In this document: piece after piece, positions 44,310-52,608 of the stretch | Layout of the letters: each line of letters starts with the position of its first letter | How positions within the stretch are numbered: position 1 is the stretch's first letter | Program-made: the position numbers and the translations under genes | The notes under the pieces: generated by a model | The model's input: the letters and a program-made list of their open reading frames with translations, nothing else | Told to the model about the DNA's origin: nothing | Database searches by the model: none | NCBI RefSeq assembly: GCF_003429105.1 | Contig: NZ_QVTD01000011.1 | Coordinates: 62,001-126,000, forward strand | DNA length: 64,000 bases | Direction of reading: 5' to 3' | Source: Peribacillus glennii | Lineage (GTDB): Bacteria; Bacillota; Bacilli; Bacillales; DSM-1321

Positions 44310-45569
44310 ATGACTTCATTGAAGGTTGCACTATTGGGATTGGGGACAGTCGGGCTGGGTGTATTCGAATCAATCACACAGCGGAAGGAACAAATCGAGG
44401 GATTAATTGGAAGGAAAATTGAGATATCAGGAGTTCTTATCAAAAATCAAGTGAAATCCAGGGATCTGCATGACGGAGTGTTTATTTCCAAGGACTTTGA
44501 AGAAGTCATTACCCGAAAGAAGCCGGAAGTTGTTATAGAAGCGATCGGGGGGATCGAACCGGCCCGCACATACATTGAATACTCGTTGCGAAATGGCTGC
44601 CATGTAGTTTCGGCAAATAAGGATTGTATCGCCAGACATGGCAAGGAGTTGCAAAAAATTGCCAGGGAAAACGGAGTGCGTTTTGTGTATGAAGCCAGCG
44701 TAGCAGGAGGAATTCCCGTGTTGCGGACGCTGCGGGAATTATTGGCGGTCAACAAAGTTGAACGGCTCGAAGCGATTTTAAATGGTACTTCCAATTTCAT
44801 TTTAAGCATGATGAGGTCAGAGGGTGCATCGTTTACCGAAGCATTGGCACTTGCGCAGCAAAAAGGCTTTGCAGAGCAGGATCCGACTAATGATATTGAG
44901 GGGATCGACGCCTTCTATAAATCAATGATTTTGAGTGAATGGATTTATGGTGACCAGCCGGATTGGGCCAATGTACAAGTAAAAGGAATCTCCGGCATTA
45001 CCTTGGACGAAATCCGGGCTGCGGAAAAAATCGGTCTCCGGGTTAAGCACCTCGTATCCATAGATGAAAGCCTTAAGGTAGAAATTACCCCTAAGTTTGT
45101 AGACTCTGAACATCCGCTCTATAGTGTGGAAAATGTAAATAATGCTGTGTTAATCAAAACAGATTTATTGGGGGATTTGACGCTGATTGGTGCAGGAGCG
45201 GGAGCTAAACCTACAGCGAGCGCAATCGTGGAGGATTTAATATCGCTCTATCTGACACTGGAAAACTTGCACTTTAACATTCCGAAGAGAGCTGATAACA
45301 GCCTGGGTGAAGAAGGCGCTGCAGAAAACCAGGAGCAAACCATGTTATTGTTCTATGAAAATCTTTCAGTCCAGGAGTCCGCTGCAATAATAAGTGATCT
45401 TGAAGAACGCGGGTCCGTCATAACATATTCAGAAGATGAGAGCCTGGGACTATCATACGTGTTATTCATTGGAAGAAATACGGATTATTCACATCCCAAA
45501 TTAAAAAACGTGTATGACGCTATAGTAAATAACGTGATTTCAAACGCAAAACAGCCGATTGGCGTATAA
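44310..45569 (+). CDS. hom: Homoserine dehydrogenase
   Basis: 419 residues. The Rossmann motif is ALLGLGTVGLGVF. The catalytic domain has ANKDCIARHGKEL, YEASVAGGIPVLR, LNGTSNFILSMM and AEQDPTNDIEGID with the active Lys/Asp pair. An ACT domain (about 350-415) contains TMLLFYENLSVQESAAIISD. It reduces aspartate semialdehyde to homoserine for Met, Thr and Ile. ATG 44310 has AGAGGAGA eight bases upstream; an in-frame ATG at 44304 sits too close. thrC and thrB do not follow. The S-box suggests that this copy serves methionine synthesis. Confidence 0.94.
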   Translation: MTSLKVALLGLGTVGLGVFESITQRKEQIEGLIGRKIEISGVLIKNQVKSRDLHDGVFISKDFEEVITRKKPEVVIEAIGGIEPARTYIEYSLRNGCHVVSANKDCIARHGKELQKIARENGVRFVYEASVAGGIPVLRTLRELLAVNKVERLEAILNGTSNFILSMMRSEGASFTEALALAQQKGFAEQDPTNDIEGIDAFYKSMILSEWIYGDQPDWANVQVKGISGITLDEIRAAEKIGLRVKHLVSIDESLKVEITPKFVDSEHPLYSVENVNNAVLIKTDLLGDLTLIGAGAGAKPTASAIVEDLISLYLTLENLHFNIPKRADNSLGEEGAAENQEQTMLLFYENLSVQESAAIISDLEERGSVITYSEDESLGLSYVLFIGRNTDYSHPKLKNVYDAIVNNVISNAKQPIGV

Positions 45570-45662
45570 ATGGAAAAAGGAAAGTTTTGGTATGACAGAA
45601 TAATAGGGCTGATTTTGGCATTGACAATTGTGTGGTTAACTGCAATAATAGGGATTAATTAA
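45570..45662 (+). CDS. Possible 30-residue single-helix membrane peptide
   Basis: ATG immediately follows the hom stop. It reads MEKGKFWYDR and then a hydrophobic stretch IIGLILALTIVWLTAIIGIN, i.e. a positive-inside single helix. It has only a weak GGCG before it and would depend on coupling to hom. Evidence is composition and position. Confidence 0.45.
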   Translation: MEKGKFWYDRIIGLILALTIVWLTAIIGIN

Positions 45663-45667
45663 ATACT

Positions 45668-45705
45668 GGTACCTTTAAAGTCAGTCCTGTGAGGCTGACA
45701 AGGAC
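45668..45705 (+). promoter_or_regulatory. PyrR-binding anti-antiterminator in the codBA leader
   Basis: ACCTTTAAAGTCAGTCC, TGTGAGGCTGAC, AAGGAC: the hairpin matches the PyrR-binding loop (CAGUCC ... GAGGCUG) that precedes pyr genes. Stem GTCAG/CTGAC and outer CCTT/AAGG close it. Confidence 0.85.
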
Positions 45706-45769
45706 AGCGGGGATTATATGGTCAGGGATGGGGAAGTTTAAGTACCCAGGCTTTGCCATATATAAAAGC

Positions 45770-45807
45770 GGGCTTCTTGTCAGAAAAGGCAAGGAGCCCT
45801 TTTTTAT
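45770..45807 (+). terminator. PyrR-controlled terminator before codB
   Basis: Stem GGGCTTCTTGT / GCAAGGAGCCC followed by six T, 65 bases after the PyrR loop and 75 before codB. Confidence 0.88.
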
Positions 45808-45881
45808 ATAAGTCTCCAAAACCAATATCGAAGCTCTCTTCGGTACCAGTTCACATTTTATAGCTAACAGGAGGAATTGGT

Positions 45882-47162
45882 ATGGAAAAGAAACAGGTTG
45901 TAGATTTAGATTTTTCCCTTCAGGCTGTGCCTGCATCCCATCGAAATGGTTTTTGGAGAATGCTGGTTGTTATGCTTGGGTTTACGTTCTTTTCAGCAAG
46001 TATGTTATCCGGTGGAACGCTTGGTTTGGGTTTAACAATGCCTGAATTTATTTTGATTGTGCTGGCAGGCAATTTAATTCTGGGAGCCTATACAGGGACT
46101 CTGGCCTATATCGCTGCCAAAACGGGCCTATCCACCCACTTACTGACGCGTTATGCTTTTGGGGAGAAGGGCTCTTATCTATCATCATTCCTGCTGAGCG
46201 CAACGCAGATTGGATGGTTTGGCGTTGGAGTGGCCATGTTTGCTGTACCTGTCCAGAAAGTAACAGGAATTGATACAATTATTCTGATTATGATTGCTGG
46301 TCTGATGATGACCGCAACGGCATTTTTCGGAATGAAGGCCCTGGCTATCCTGAGCTTTATTGCGGTCCCCGCCATCGTGGCACTGGGTGGATTTTCAGCA
46401 TTAAAGGCAATAGATACAGTTGGCGGTTTTGGAGCTTTAATGCAGCACCAGCCCACTGAAACAATGAGCCTTGCTGCCGCATTAACCATCTGCGTGGGCT
46501 CTTTCATCAGCGGAGGTACATTAACACCTGATTTCACCAGGTTTGCGGATACTAAGAGAACAAGTGTTATTACGACGGTCATAGCGTTTTTTATTGGAAA
46601 TTCCCTAATGTTTGCGTTTGGTGCAATCGGGGCGATTGCCACTGGAAAATCCGACATTTCGGAAGTAATGTTTTTGCAAGGGTTGATCGTCCCGGCAATC
46701 ATTGTTCTCGGTTTAAATATTTGGACAACCAATGATAATTCCATTTATGCATCTGGGCTTGGCATCTCGAATATTACTAAAATCAAAAAAAGCAAGGTAG
46801 TCATTTTCAATGGGATTCTCGGTACAGTGCTCGCAATGTGGCTTTATAACAACTTTGTCGGATTCCTTACTTTACTAGGTTCAACACTACCACCAATTGG
46901 TGCAATCATTATAGCTGATTATTTCATTTTGAACCGCGGCAAATATGGGAATTTCGTGAAAATGAAATTCCAGGCAGTCAATTGGACAGCAATCGCATCA
47001 TGGGCAATGGGAGCCGCACTGGGGAAATTTGCTCCTGGGATTCCGCCATTGAACGCTTTGATCGGTACTGCTGTTGTGTATGTGGTCCTGTCACTTATTG
47101 TCAAAAAAGTGACAGCAGCAAGTTCAACTACAATTGAAGTGAAAAAGGTGAGCAAAGCGTGA
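45882..47162 (+). CDS. codB: Cytosine permease (NCS1 family)
   Basis: 426 residues, twelve membrane helices. It starts with the NCS1 pattern [20 protein letters not shown] and includes [37 protein letters not shown] and [15 protein letters not shown], which are typical of CodB. Strong RBS AGGAGGAATTGG. Its last bases overlap codA (GTGA), so the two form an operon for uptake and deamination of cytosine, headed by a PyrR attenuator. Confidence 0.92.
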   Translation: MEKKQVVDLDFSLQAVPASHRNGFWRMLVVMLGFTFFSASMLSGGTLGLGLTMPEFILIVLAGNLILGAYTGTLAYIAAKTGLSTHLLTRYAFGEKGSYLSSFLLSATQIGWFGVGVAMFAVPVQKVTGIDTIILIMIAGLMMTATAFFGMKALAILSFIAVPAIVALGGFSALKAIDTVGGFGALMQHQPTETMSLAAALTICVGSFISGGTLTPDFTRFADTKRTSVITTVIAFFIGNSLMFAFGAIGAIATGKSDISEVMFLQGLIVPAIIVLGLNIWTTNDNSIYASGLGISNITKIKKSKVVIFNGILGTVLAMWLYNNFVGFLTLLGSTLPPIGAIIIADYFILNRGKYGNFVKMKFQAVNWTAIASWAMGAALGKFAPGIPPLNALIGTAVVYVVLSLIVKKVTAASSTTIEVKKVSKA

Positions 47163-48427
47163 TTATTAAAAATGCAAAGCTAAGAAACAAGGAAGGCCTC
47201 TGGCAAATCCTTATCCACGAAGGAAAAATCGAGAAAGTCTCCGAATCCATTGAAGCCAGTGAGGGACAGGAAGTAATCGATGTTGAGGGGAATCTGGTTC
47301 TTCCTCCCTTCATAGAACCGCATATCCACCTGGATTCTGTATTGACGGCAGGTGAACCGAATTGGAACGAAAGCGGTACGCTATTCGAAGGAATTCAAAG
47401 ATGGTCTGAACGAAAGCGGCTTTTAACGGCAGAAGATGTTAAAGCCAGGGCAAAGAAGGCATTAACTTGGCAAATTGCCCAGGGAATACAGCATGTCCGG
47501 ACACATGTGGATGTCACAGACCCAAGCCTGACTGCATTAAAGGCGTTGCTGGAAGTAAAAGAAGAAATGTCACGCTTTGTAGACTTGCAGCTCGTTGCAT
47601 TTCCGCAAGATGGCGTTCTTTCCTTTCCAAATGGTCCGGAACTCGTAGAAGAAGGACTGAAGATGGGTGCAGACGTAGTAGGCGGCATTCCGCACTATGA
47701 ATTTACAAGGGAGTATGGGGTGGAATCGTTAAAAACGGTATTTGCCCTGGCTGAAAAATATGACCGCCTGGTAGACATCCATTGTGACGAAATCGATGAT
47801 GAGCAGTCCCGATTTGTGGAGGTCGTCGCGGCTGAAGCATATCGCCTCGGCATGGGGGAACGTGTTACTGCAAGCCACACAACGGCGATGGCGTCTTATA
47901 ATGATGCATACACGTCCAAGCTGTTCCGTTTATTAAAATTGTCTAACATCAACTTTGTCGCCAATCCACTGGTCAACATCCATCTTCAAGGCCGATTTGA
48001 TACCTATCCGAAACGCAGGGGTGTAACGCGTGTCAAGGAATTGCAGGAAGCAGGCCTGAATGTTTGCTTTGGCCATGATGACATCTTTGATCCATGGTAT
48101 CCGCTTGGTACGGGGAATATGCTGCAGGTGCTGCACATGGGAATCCATGTCACGCAATTGATGGGGTACGAGCAAATCAACAATTCGATCGATCTCATAA
48201 CGCAAAACAGCGCAAAAACATTGGCGGTTACTGATATCTACGGAATTGAAGAGGGGAAACCGGCAAACTTTATCGTATTGGACGCAGCTGATGAATATGA
48301 AGCCATCCGAAAACAGGCAGCTGTGCTTTACTCCATTCGTAACGGCGAAGTGATTGCCAAAACGAAACCGGCTGAAACAACCGTGAAACTTGGCGATTTA
48401 ACAGAAAAAGTGACATTTGAAAAATAA
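47159..48427 (+). CDS. codA: Cytosine deaminase
   Basis: 422 residues, amidohydrolase. Metal ligands are HIH in [14 protein letters not shown], His in [14 protein letters not shown] (with catalytic Glu), His in [11 protein letters not shown] and Asp in [13 protein letters not shown]. It hydrolyses cytosine to uracil and ammonia, feeding UMP through uracil phosphoribosyltransferase. GTG start overlaps the codB stop. A terminator follows. Confidence 0.94.
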   Translation: MIIKNAKLRNKEGLWQILIHEGKIEKVSESIEASEGQEVIDVEGNLVLPPFIEPHIHLDSVLTAGEPNWNESGTLFEGIQRWSERKRLLTAEDVKARAKKALTWQIAQGIQHVRTHVDVTDPSLTALKALLEVKEEMSRFVDLQLVAFPQDGVLSFPNGPELVEEGLKMGADVVGGIPHYEFTREYGVESLKTVFALAEKYDRLVDIHCDEIDDEQSRFVEVVAAEAYRLGMGERVTASHTTAMASYNDAYTSKLFRLLKLSNINFVANPLVNIHLQGRFDTYPKRRGVTRVKELQEAGLNVCFGHDDIFDPWYPLGTGNMLQVLHMGIHVTQLMGYEQINNSIDLITQNSAKTLAVTDIYGIEEGKPANFIVLDAADEYEAIRKQAAVLYSIRNGEVIAKTKPAETTVKLGDLTEKVTFEK

Positions 48428-48439
48428 ACTATTGCTAGC

Positions 48440-48484
48440 AAAAAAAGGCATGATAACCATAATTGGGATTCATGCCTTTTTATT
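48440..48484 (+). terminator. Terminator of codBA
   Basis: Stem AAAAAGGCATGA / TTCATGCCTTTTT. Confidence 0.85.
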
Positions 48485-48559
48485 TTGAGGCATTAATGTT
48501 TAATAACAGCATTGTCGTGGAAAAAATAACCAACAAGAGGTTTTCGATTGTATTGTAGA

Positions 48560-48695
48560 TAGTTATGTGATTGATATTATTGGTTGTTATCATCTTGCAA
48601 CTATTGGATGCTGAGTGAATTTTTGATAAATGGTTCAAATTGTTGATATGGTCGTCCACATTTGTTGATATAGTATTCAAATTGTTGAAATGCTG
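48560..48695. repeat. Degenerate TTGTTGATAT repeats with a period of about 21 bases
   Basis: TTGTTGATAT at 48640, 48662 and TTGTTGAAAT at 48682, with weaker copies near 48571 and 48620. The 20-22-base spacing equals two helical turns. It lies between codA and the rhomboid gene. Confidence 0.5.
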
Positions 48696-48713
48696 GGGGA
48701 AGGGGAAAGTTTT

Positions 48714-49352
48714 ATGTTATTTGTCAGGCATGAATCGTTCCAGGAATTTTTGCGGGCCTATCCAGTAACCAGTGCCATTGTTTTTATGAATGCCATCATG
48801 ATGCTGATGACTGTATTGCTCGGCTGGTTTTCGGGGGGGGAGTGGATTTATCGGTGGGGAGGATTAAATAAACAGTGGGTGATGGAAGGTGAAGTGTATC
48901 GTCTGGTAACTTATGCTTTTCTGCATGGCGGATTTATGCACTTTGTGTCCAATATGGTTTTCATGGTGATTGCCGGGCCATCGATTGAGAAATTGCTCGG
49001 CCGGTTAAGATTTACCGGGTTGTTTTTCTTTTCGATTTTAATGGCAGCTCTCGCTATAATCATTATTCCTTCAGCACCATATTCAGTCGATATAGGGGCA
49101 TCCGGTTTTGGTTACAGCTTATTTGGATTCTACTTTTATCTAATCCTGTTTAAAAGAAACTTTATTGAGAAAGATTCCAGCAAAATGATAATGGCGTTCA
49201 TAGCGATTGGCTGGCTGACAACTTTACTTGTTCCCAATATTAGCATTGCGGCGCATTTGGGAGGGTTTGCCGCAGGCTGGATCTATGCTTTCTTCATGAA
49301 CAAATCCCTGAATCGCCTGCGGCTGGTTAATCCTAAATCATTTTATAGGTGA
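48714..49352 (+). CDS. Rhomboid-family intramembrane serine protease
   Basis: 212 residues, six membrane helices. The active site is GASGFGYSLFGF (Ser in GASG) with His in AAHLGGFAAGW; EVYRLVTYAFLHGGFMHFVSN carries the conserved H and N of helix 2. It cleaves membrane-spanning substrates. ATG 48714 has GGAAGGGG eight bases upstream; an ATG at 48690 overlaps it. Similar to YdcA-type proteins. Confidence 0.9.
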   Translation: MLFVRHESFQEFLRAYPVTSAIVFMNAIMMLMTVLLGWFSGGEWIYRWGGLNKQWVMEGEVYRLVTYAFLHGGFMHFVSNMVFMVIAGPSIEKLLGRLRFTGLFFFSILMAALAIIIIPSAPYSVDIGASGFGYSLFGFYFYLILFKRNFIEKDSSKMIMAFIAIGWLTTLLVPNISIAAHLGGFAAGWIYAFFMNKSLNRLRLVNPKSFYR

Positions 49353-49391
49353 ATTGATATTTATATCCCTTAAAGCTAATTGAAAAGCTTG

Positions 49392-49423
49392 AAAAAACCG
49401 CCTGGACCATGATCCAGGCGGTA
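49392..49423 (-). terminator. Terminator of the metI-metC operon
   Basis: Stem ACCGCCTGGATCATGG / CCAGGCGGT on the minus strand with a T run. Confidence 0.88.
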
Positions 49424-49429
49424 TAAAAG

Positions 49430-50605
49430 TTAAACTCGGGTTTCAACCTTGCTTTTCTCCAAAGCCGCAGTGAAATCGCGAATGATATCATCAGGATTTT
49501 CCAGCCCGGCAGAAAGGCGGAGCAGTCCACCTGTGATGCCGCGTTTTTCCCTCTCTGCTGCAGGCATCGAGGCGTGAGACATTTTGGCCGGATAAGAGAG
49601 GATTGATTCCACTGCACCCAGGCTGACTGCAAATACAGGGAGCTTCACATTTGAAACAAATGAGTTTAGGGCACTTTCATTTTCAAGTTCAAAGGACAGT
49701 ACCGCTCCAGCGCCGCTTGCCTGATCTCTCTGGAGGCTGTACCCTGGATGATCTGGAAGCCCCGGGTAATACACTGCCTTAACATGTGGATGGGCTGCCA
49801 GGAATTCCGCTACCTTTACGGCAGCCTTCATGGAATGCTCCATTCTGACATGCAGGGTTTTCAGACCGCGCATAACCAGCCATGCATCCTGGACACCAAG
49901 CACTGCCCCGAAGGAATTCTGCAAAAAGTAAAGCCGGTCAGCAAGCTCTGGATCTTTAACGACGGCAAGGCCTGCGACAACATCACTATGCCCTGAGAGG
50001 AATTTCGTCGCACTATGAAGGACGATATCCGCCCCAAGATTCAAAGGCTTTTGCAGGGCCGGAGTCAGGAATGTATTGTCGACATAAGTGATGGCCCCGA
50101 TTTCTTTTGCAATGGAGCAAACCGCTCTGATATCGGTCACTTTCAGCAGCGGATTAGAAGGAGTCTCCATATAAATTGCTTTTGTATTAGGCCTTACCGC
50201 AGCCTTCACGCTGTCAAGGTCGGTCATATCAACAAAGGTATGCTCAATCCCAAACCTGGTCAGCACACTTGTGACCATCCTGAAGGTTCCGCCATATACA
50301 TCCTCTGTAACGATGACATGGTCACCGGCAGAAAGAAGCAGGAATGCGGTCGAGATTGCAGCCATTCCGGAGGCAAAAGCAAAGCCCCTTGTGCCTTCCT
50401 CCAGTTCTGCAATTATATCCTCAAGCGCTTCCCGGGTTGGATTTGCGCTGCGGGCGTAGTCATATTTCCCAAATTGTTCCGGATCGGCCTGGTGGAATGT
50501 TGAAGCGTGTTGAATGGGAACACTTACAGCCCCGGTGGCACTGTCAAATTTATGTCGGTTATGCAATAGTCGTGTTTCAAATGAAAACTCCTTGTTCTCA
50601 CTCAT
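49430..50605 (-). CDS. metC: Cystathionine beta-lyase MetC
   Basis: 391 residues, PLP enzyme of the Cys/Met metabolism family. The PLP lysine is in HSATKFLSGHSDVVAG, and the substrate/cofactor motifs YDYARSANPTRE, FASGMAAIS and VDNTFLTP are present. It converts cystathionine to homocysteine. RBS AAGGAGG. Its start overlaps metI by 4 bases, giving translational coupling. Assignment to MetC rather than MetI rests on gene order (as in B. subtilis yjcI-yjcJ). Confidence 0.9.
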   Translation of the reverse strand: MSENKEFSFETRLLHNRHKFDSATGAVSVPIQHASTFHQADPEQFGKYDYARSANPTREALEDIIAELEEGTRGFAFASGMAAISTAFLLLSAGDHVIVTEDVYGGTFRMVTSVLTRFGIEHTFVDMTDLDSVKAAVRPNTKAIYMETPSNPLLKVTDIRAVCSIAKEIGAITYVDNTFLTPALQKPLNLGADIVLHSATKFLSGHSDVVAGLAVVKDPELADRLYFLQNSFGAVLGVQDAWLVMRGLKTLHVRMEHSMKAAVKVAEFLAAHPHVKAVYYPGLPDHPGYSLQRDQASGAGAVLSFELENESALNSFVSNVKLPVFAVSLGAVESILSYPAKMSHASMPAAEREKRGITGGLLRLSAGLENPDDIIRDFTAALEKSKVETRV

Positions 50606-51714
50606 ACTCTAGCCTCCTTGTTAACGGCTGCAAATGCATGATCCAAATCCTTGATTAAATCCCTGCAATCTTCAATGCCCACTGAAAAGCGCAGCAGACG
50701 GTTACAGACGCCGTTAGCTGTCCTTATTTCCTCAGGGATATCTGCATGGGTCTGTGTTGCAGGGTATGTGATAAAGCTCTCGGTCCCGCCGAGGCTTTCC
50801 GCAAAGGTGATAAGTGACAACTCCCGTAAAAATGGATTCACCCACGCCTCTTCTTTTACCCTGAAAGAAATCATGCCTCCCTGGCCAGGGTAAAGGACAT
50901 CAGTTACAGACTCATGTTTCTCAAGGTAATCCACCAGCTGTCTGGCGTTTTCCTGATGCCTTTCCATACGCAAGGAAAGTGTCTTCATGCCGCGCATTAA
51001 CAGCCAGGAATCAAACGGGCTTAATACAGCTCCTGCGCCATTATGATATAAAAAGAGCGAGTCGCATAATTCCTTGCCTTTTGCAACGATCAGCCCTGCG
51101 AGGACATCGTTATGGCCTCCCAAATATTTGGTAGCGCTATGAATCACGATATCTGCACCAAGCTTTATCGGCTGCTGGAGCAGCGGGGTATAAAAGGTGT
51201 TATCGACAATCAAAAGAACGCCGTATTGCTTGGCGATTTTTGCCACACCTTCAATATCGGTCTGTTCCATAAGCGGATTTGTGGGGGTTTCGATGAAAAT
51301 GGCCTTCGTTTTAGGAGTGATCGCATTTTCAATTTCTGTAAGTTCGCTAGTGTTTACATATCGACAGTCCAGGCCCCATTTCTTAAATCCTTGCTCCAAT
51401 AAACGGTATGTACCTCCATATAAATCCTTTGAGATGACCCACTCATCTCCTGACTGAAATAAAGAAAGAACTGTAAGGATGGCCGCCATTCCTGAACTGC
51501 AGGCAAATCCACGGTCTCCCCCTTCAAGGTCCGTGATCGCCTGTTCAAGAAGCTCGCGCGTCGGATTGCCTGTCCGCACATAATCATACCCTGAGGATTG
51601 TCCGATCCCTTCGTGGCGGTAGGCGGTCGAGAAGTAGACCGGCGGATTCACTGTTCCTGTAGATGTTTCACTCCGGTTCCCGATTTGTGCTAAAAATGTA
51701 TCAATGTTGTGCAT
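50602..51714 (-). CDS. metI: Cystathionine gamma-synthase / O-acetylhomoserine thiolyase MetI
   Basis: 370 residues, same PLP family. The lysine motif is HSATKYLGGHNDVLAG, and YDYVRTGNPTRELLEQ, ACSSGMAA and VDNTFYTP are present. It joins cysteine (or sulfide) to acylated homoserine. RBS AAAGGAG. It is the first gene of the operon and follows an S-box and terminator. Confidence 0.92.
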   Translation of the reverse strand: MHNIDTFLAQIGNRSETSTGTVNPPVYFSTAYRHEGIGQSSGYDYVRTGNPTRELLEQAITDLEGGDRGFACSSGMAAILTVLSLFQSGDEWVISKDLYGGTYRLLEQGFKKWGLDCRYVNTSELTEIENAITPKTKAIFIETPTNPLMEQTDIEGVAKIAKQYGVLLIVDNTFYTPLLQQPIKLGADIVIHSATKYLGGHNDVLAGLIVAKGKELCDSLFLYHNGAGAVLSPFDSWLLMRGMKTLSLRMERHQENARQLVDYLEKHESVTDVLYPGQGGMISFRVKEEAWVNPFLRELSLITFAESLGGTESFITYPATQTHADIPEEIRTANGVCNRLLRFSVGIEDCRDLIKDLDHAFAAVNKEARV

Positions 51715-51744
51715 GGCTCACTGCTCCTTTAAAGAAATGATAAA

Positions 51745-51778
51745 AAATAAAAAAGCCTTCTATAAGAAGAAGACCTTT
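51745..51778 (-). terminator. S-box-controlled terminator before metI
   Basis: Minus-strand stem GTCTTCTTCTTATAGAAGGC followed by TTTTTTATTTTT, just downstream of the aptamer. Confidence 0.8.
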
Positions 51779-51802
51779 GAAATACGCTTATGGCAGTCAT
51801 TC

Positions 51803-51930
51803 CTCTTATCTTCCAAGTTTCATCGTGGACTTGTTGGAATTAGCACCTTTCCAATGCCTGCAAAAAAACATTGAAGGTTGCTGAGGCGTCGTCGGGCCAA
51901 TCCCCTCGACCTCTCTGGATAAGAATTATC
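51803..51930 (-). ncRNA. SAM-I riboswitch (S-box) of metI-metC
   Basis: Minus strand: TTCTTATCCAGAGAGGTCGA, GGGATTGGCCCGACGACGCC, TCAGCAACC, GGAAAGGTGCTAATTCC and closing AAGATAAGAG. Matches the hom S-box block by block. Confidence 0.96.
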
Positions 51931-51948
51931 ATAATTCAGTTTCTTTTG

Positions 51949-51977
51949 AATTTACTATAGAATGGCACGGGTGTCAA
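51949..51977 (-). promoter_or_regulatory. Sigma-A-type promoter of metI-metC
   Basis: Minus strand TTGACA (51977-51972), 17-base spacer, TAAATT (51954-51949). Transcription would start about 10 bases before the S-box. Confidence 0.8.
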
Positions 51978-52111
51978 CCTCAGAAAAAGAATAGGGTATG
52001 TTTCAAGTCATATACAGAGGCAGAAAAAAATTATTTCGTATAGTAATTAAGGCTAAAATAATAGAAATCTTTTCACAATTTGAAACCTGCAAAAATGCTT
52101 GTCGTTTATGA

Positions 52112-52351
52112 GTTTCTTATTGGAGAAGTTTTTTTTATAAGGGTGAAGTTGTAAAGGTTGCCGAACAGCTTCAACAAATGCTGGAATCCATTAATAGCTT
52201 TCATCCAAGATGGATCAATCTTCCAAGCATGAAGCAGGGGAACACCGGCAGTTTAACCTGGGGGAGGGTGAAAACTGTAATTTATTGGATCAATCGAGGG
52301 AACGGCCTTCGTTCACTGAGTGTTCATTTTCCTGCCATTAAACCGTATTAA
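52112..52351 (+). pseudogene. Possible coding remnant, 79 codons without start
   Basis: The frame from 52112 to TAA at 52349 reads like protein: GEVVKVAEQLQQMLESINSF, PRWINLPSMKQGNTGS, RVKTVIYWINRGNGLRS. There is no ATG or RBS at the beginning; the first ATG is at 52178 without RBS. A poly-T tract near 52129-52136 may mark a frameshift. Family not recognised. It could be a relic, or a non-coding accident. The rest of 51978-52429 holds nothing I can name. Confidence 0.35.
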
Positions 52352-52429
52352 TTCCTTTCTGTTTGACCCATTTTTGTATGTTATTTTAATGGTATAAACA
52401 AGAACCTGGAAGACGGGAGGTTGGCATAT

Positions 52430-52519
52430 ATGGAAGAGTTAAATGTAACGCTTGCAATTGCAAGCATTATAACATTGGGCTATTATCTGTTCTATACAGT
52501 GTTCCATTTTGAAAGATAG
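52430..52519 (+). CDS. 29-residue single-helix membrane peptide
   Basis: ATG 52430 with RBS GGGAGG. It reads MEELNVTLAIASIITLGYYL then FYTVFHFER: one hydrophobic helix with acidic N- and basic C-terminal ends. A terminator-like hairpin follows. Function unknown; small membrane peptides of this kind are often missed. Confidence 0.55.
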   Translation: MEELNVTLAIASIITLGYYLFYTVFHFER

Positions 52520-52521
52520 TC

Positions 52522-52556
52522 TTGCAAGGGCAGTATAGGAGTGCTGTCTTTTTTTC
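52522..52556 (+). terminator. Terminator of the 29-residue gene
   Basis: Stem AGGGCAGTAT / (AG)TGCTGTCTT followed by a run of T. Confidence 0.6.
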
Positions 52557-52564
52557 TAATCAAA

Positions 52565-52593
52565 GCAAAAAAGAGCTGTCTAAACAGCTCTTC
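52565..52593 (-). terminator. Terminator of the PAS/PP2C gene
   Basis: Stem AAGAGCTGT / ACAGCTCTT, T run on the minus strand. Confidence 0.85.
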
Positions 52594-52608
52594 ATGCATT
52601 CGGCGCGA

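Noticed and set aside
46175-46744. 189-codon minus-strand frame inside codB
   Set aside because: Antisense shadow; codB has all family motifs.
50015-50503. 162-codon plus-strand frame inside metC
   Set aside because: Antisense shadow of a PLP enzyme gene.
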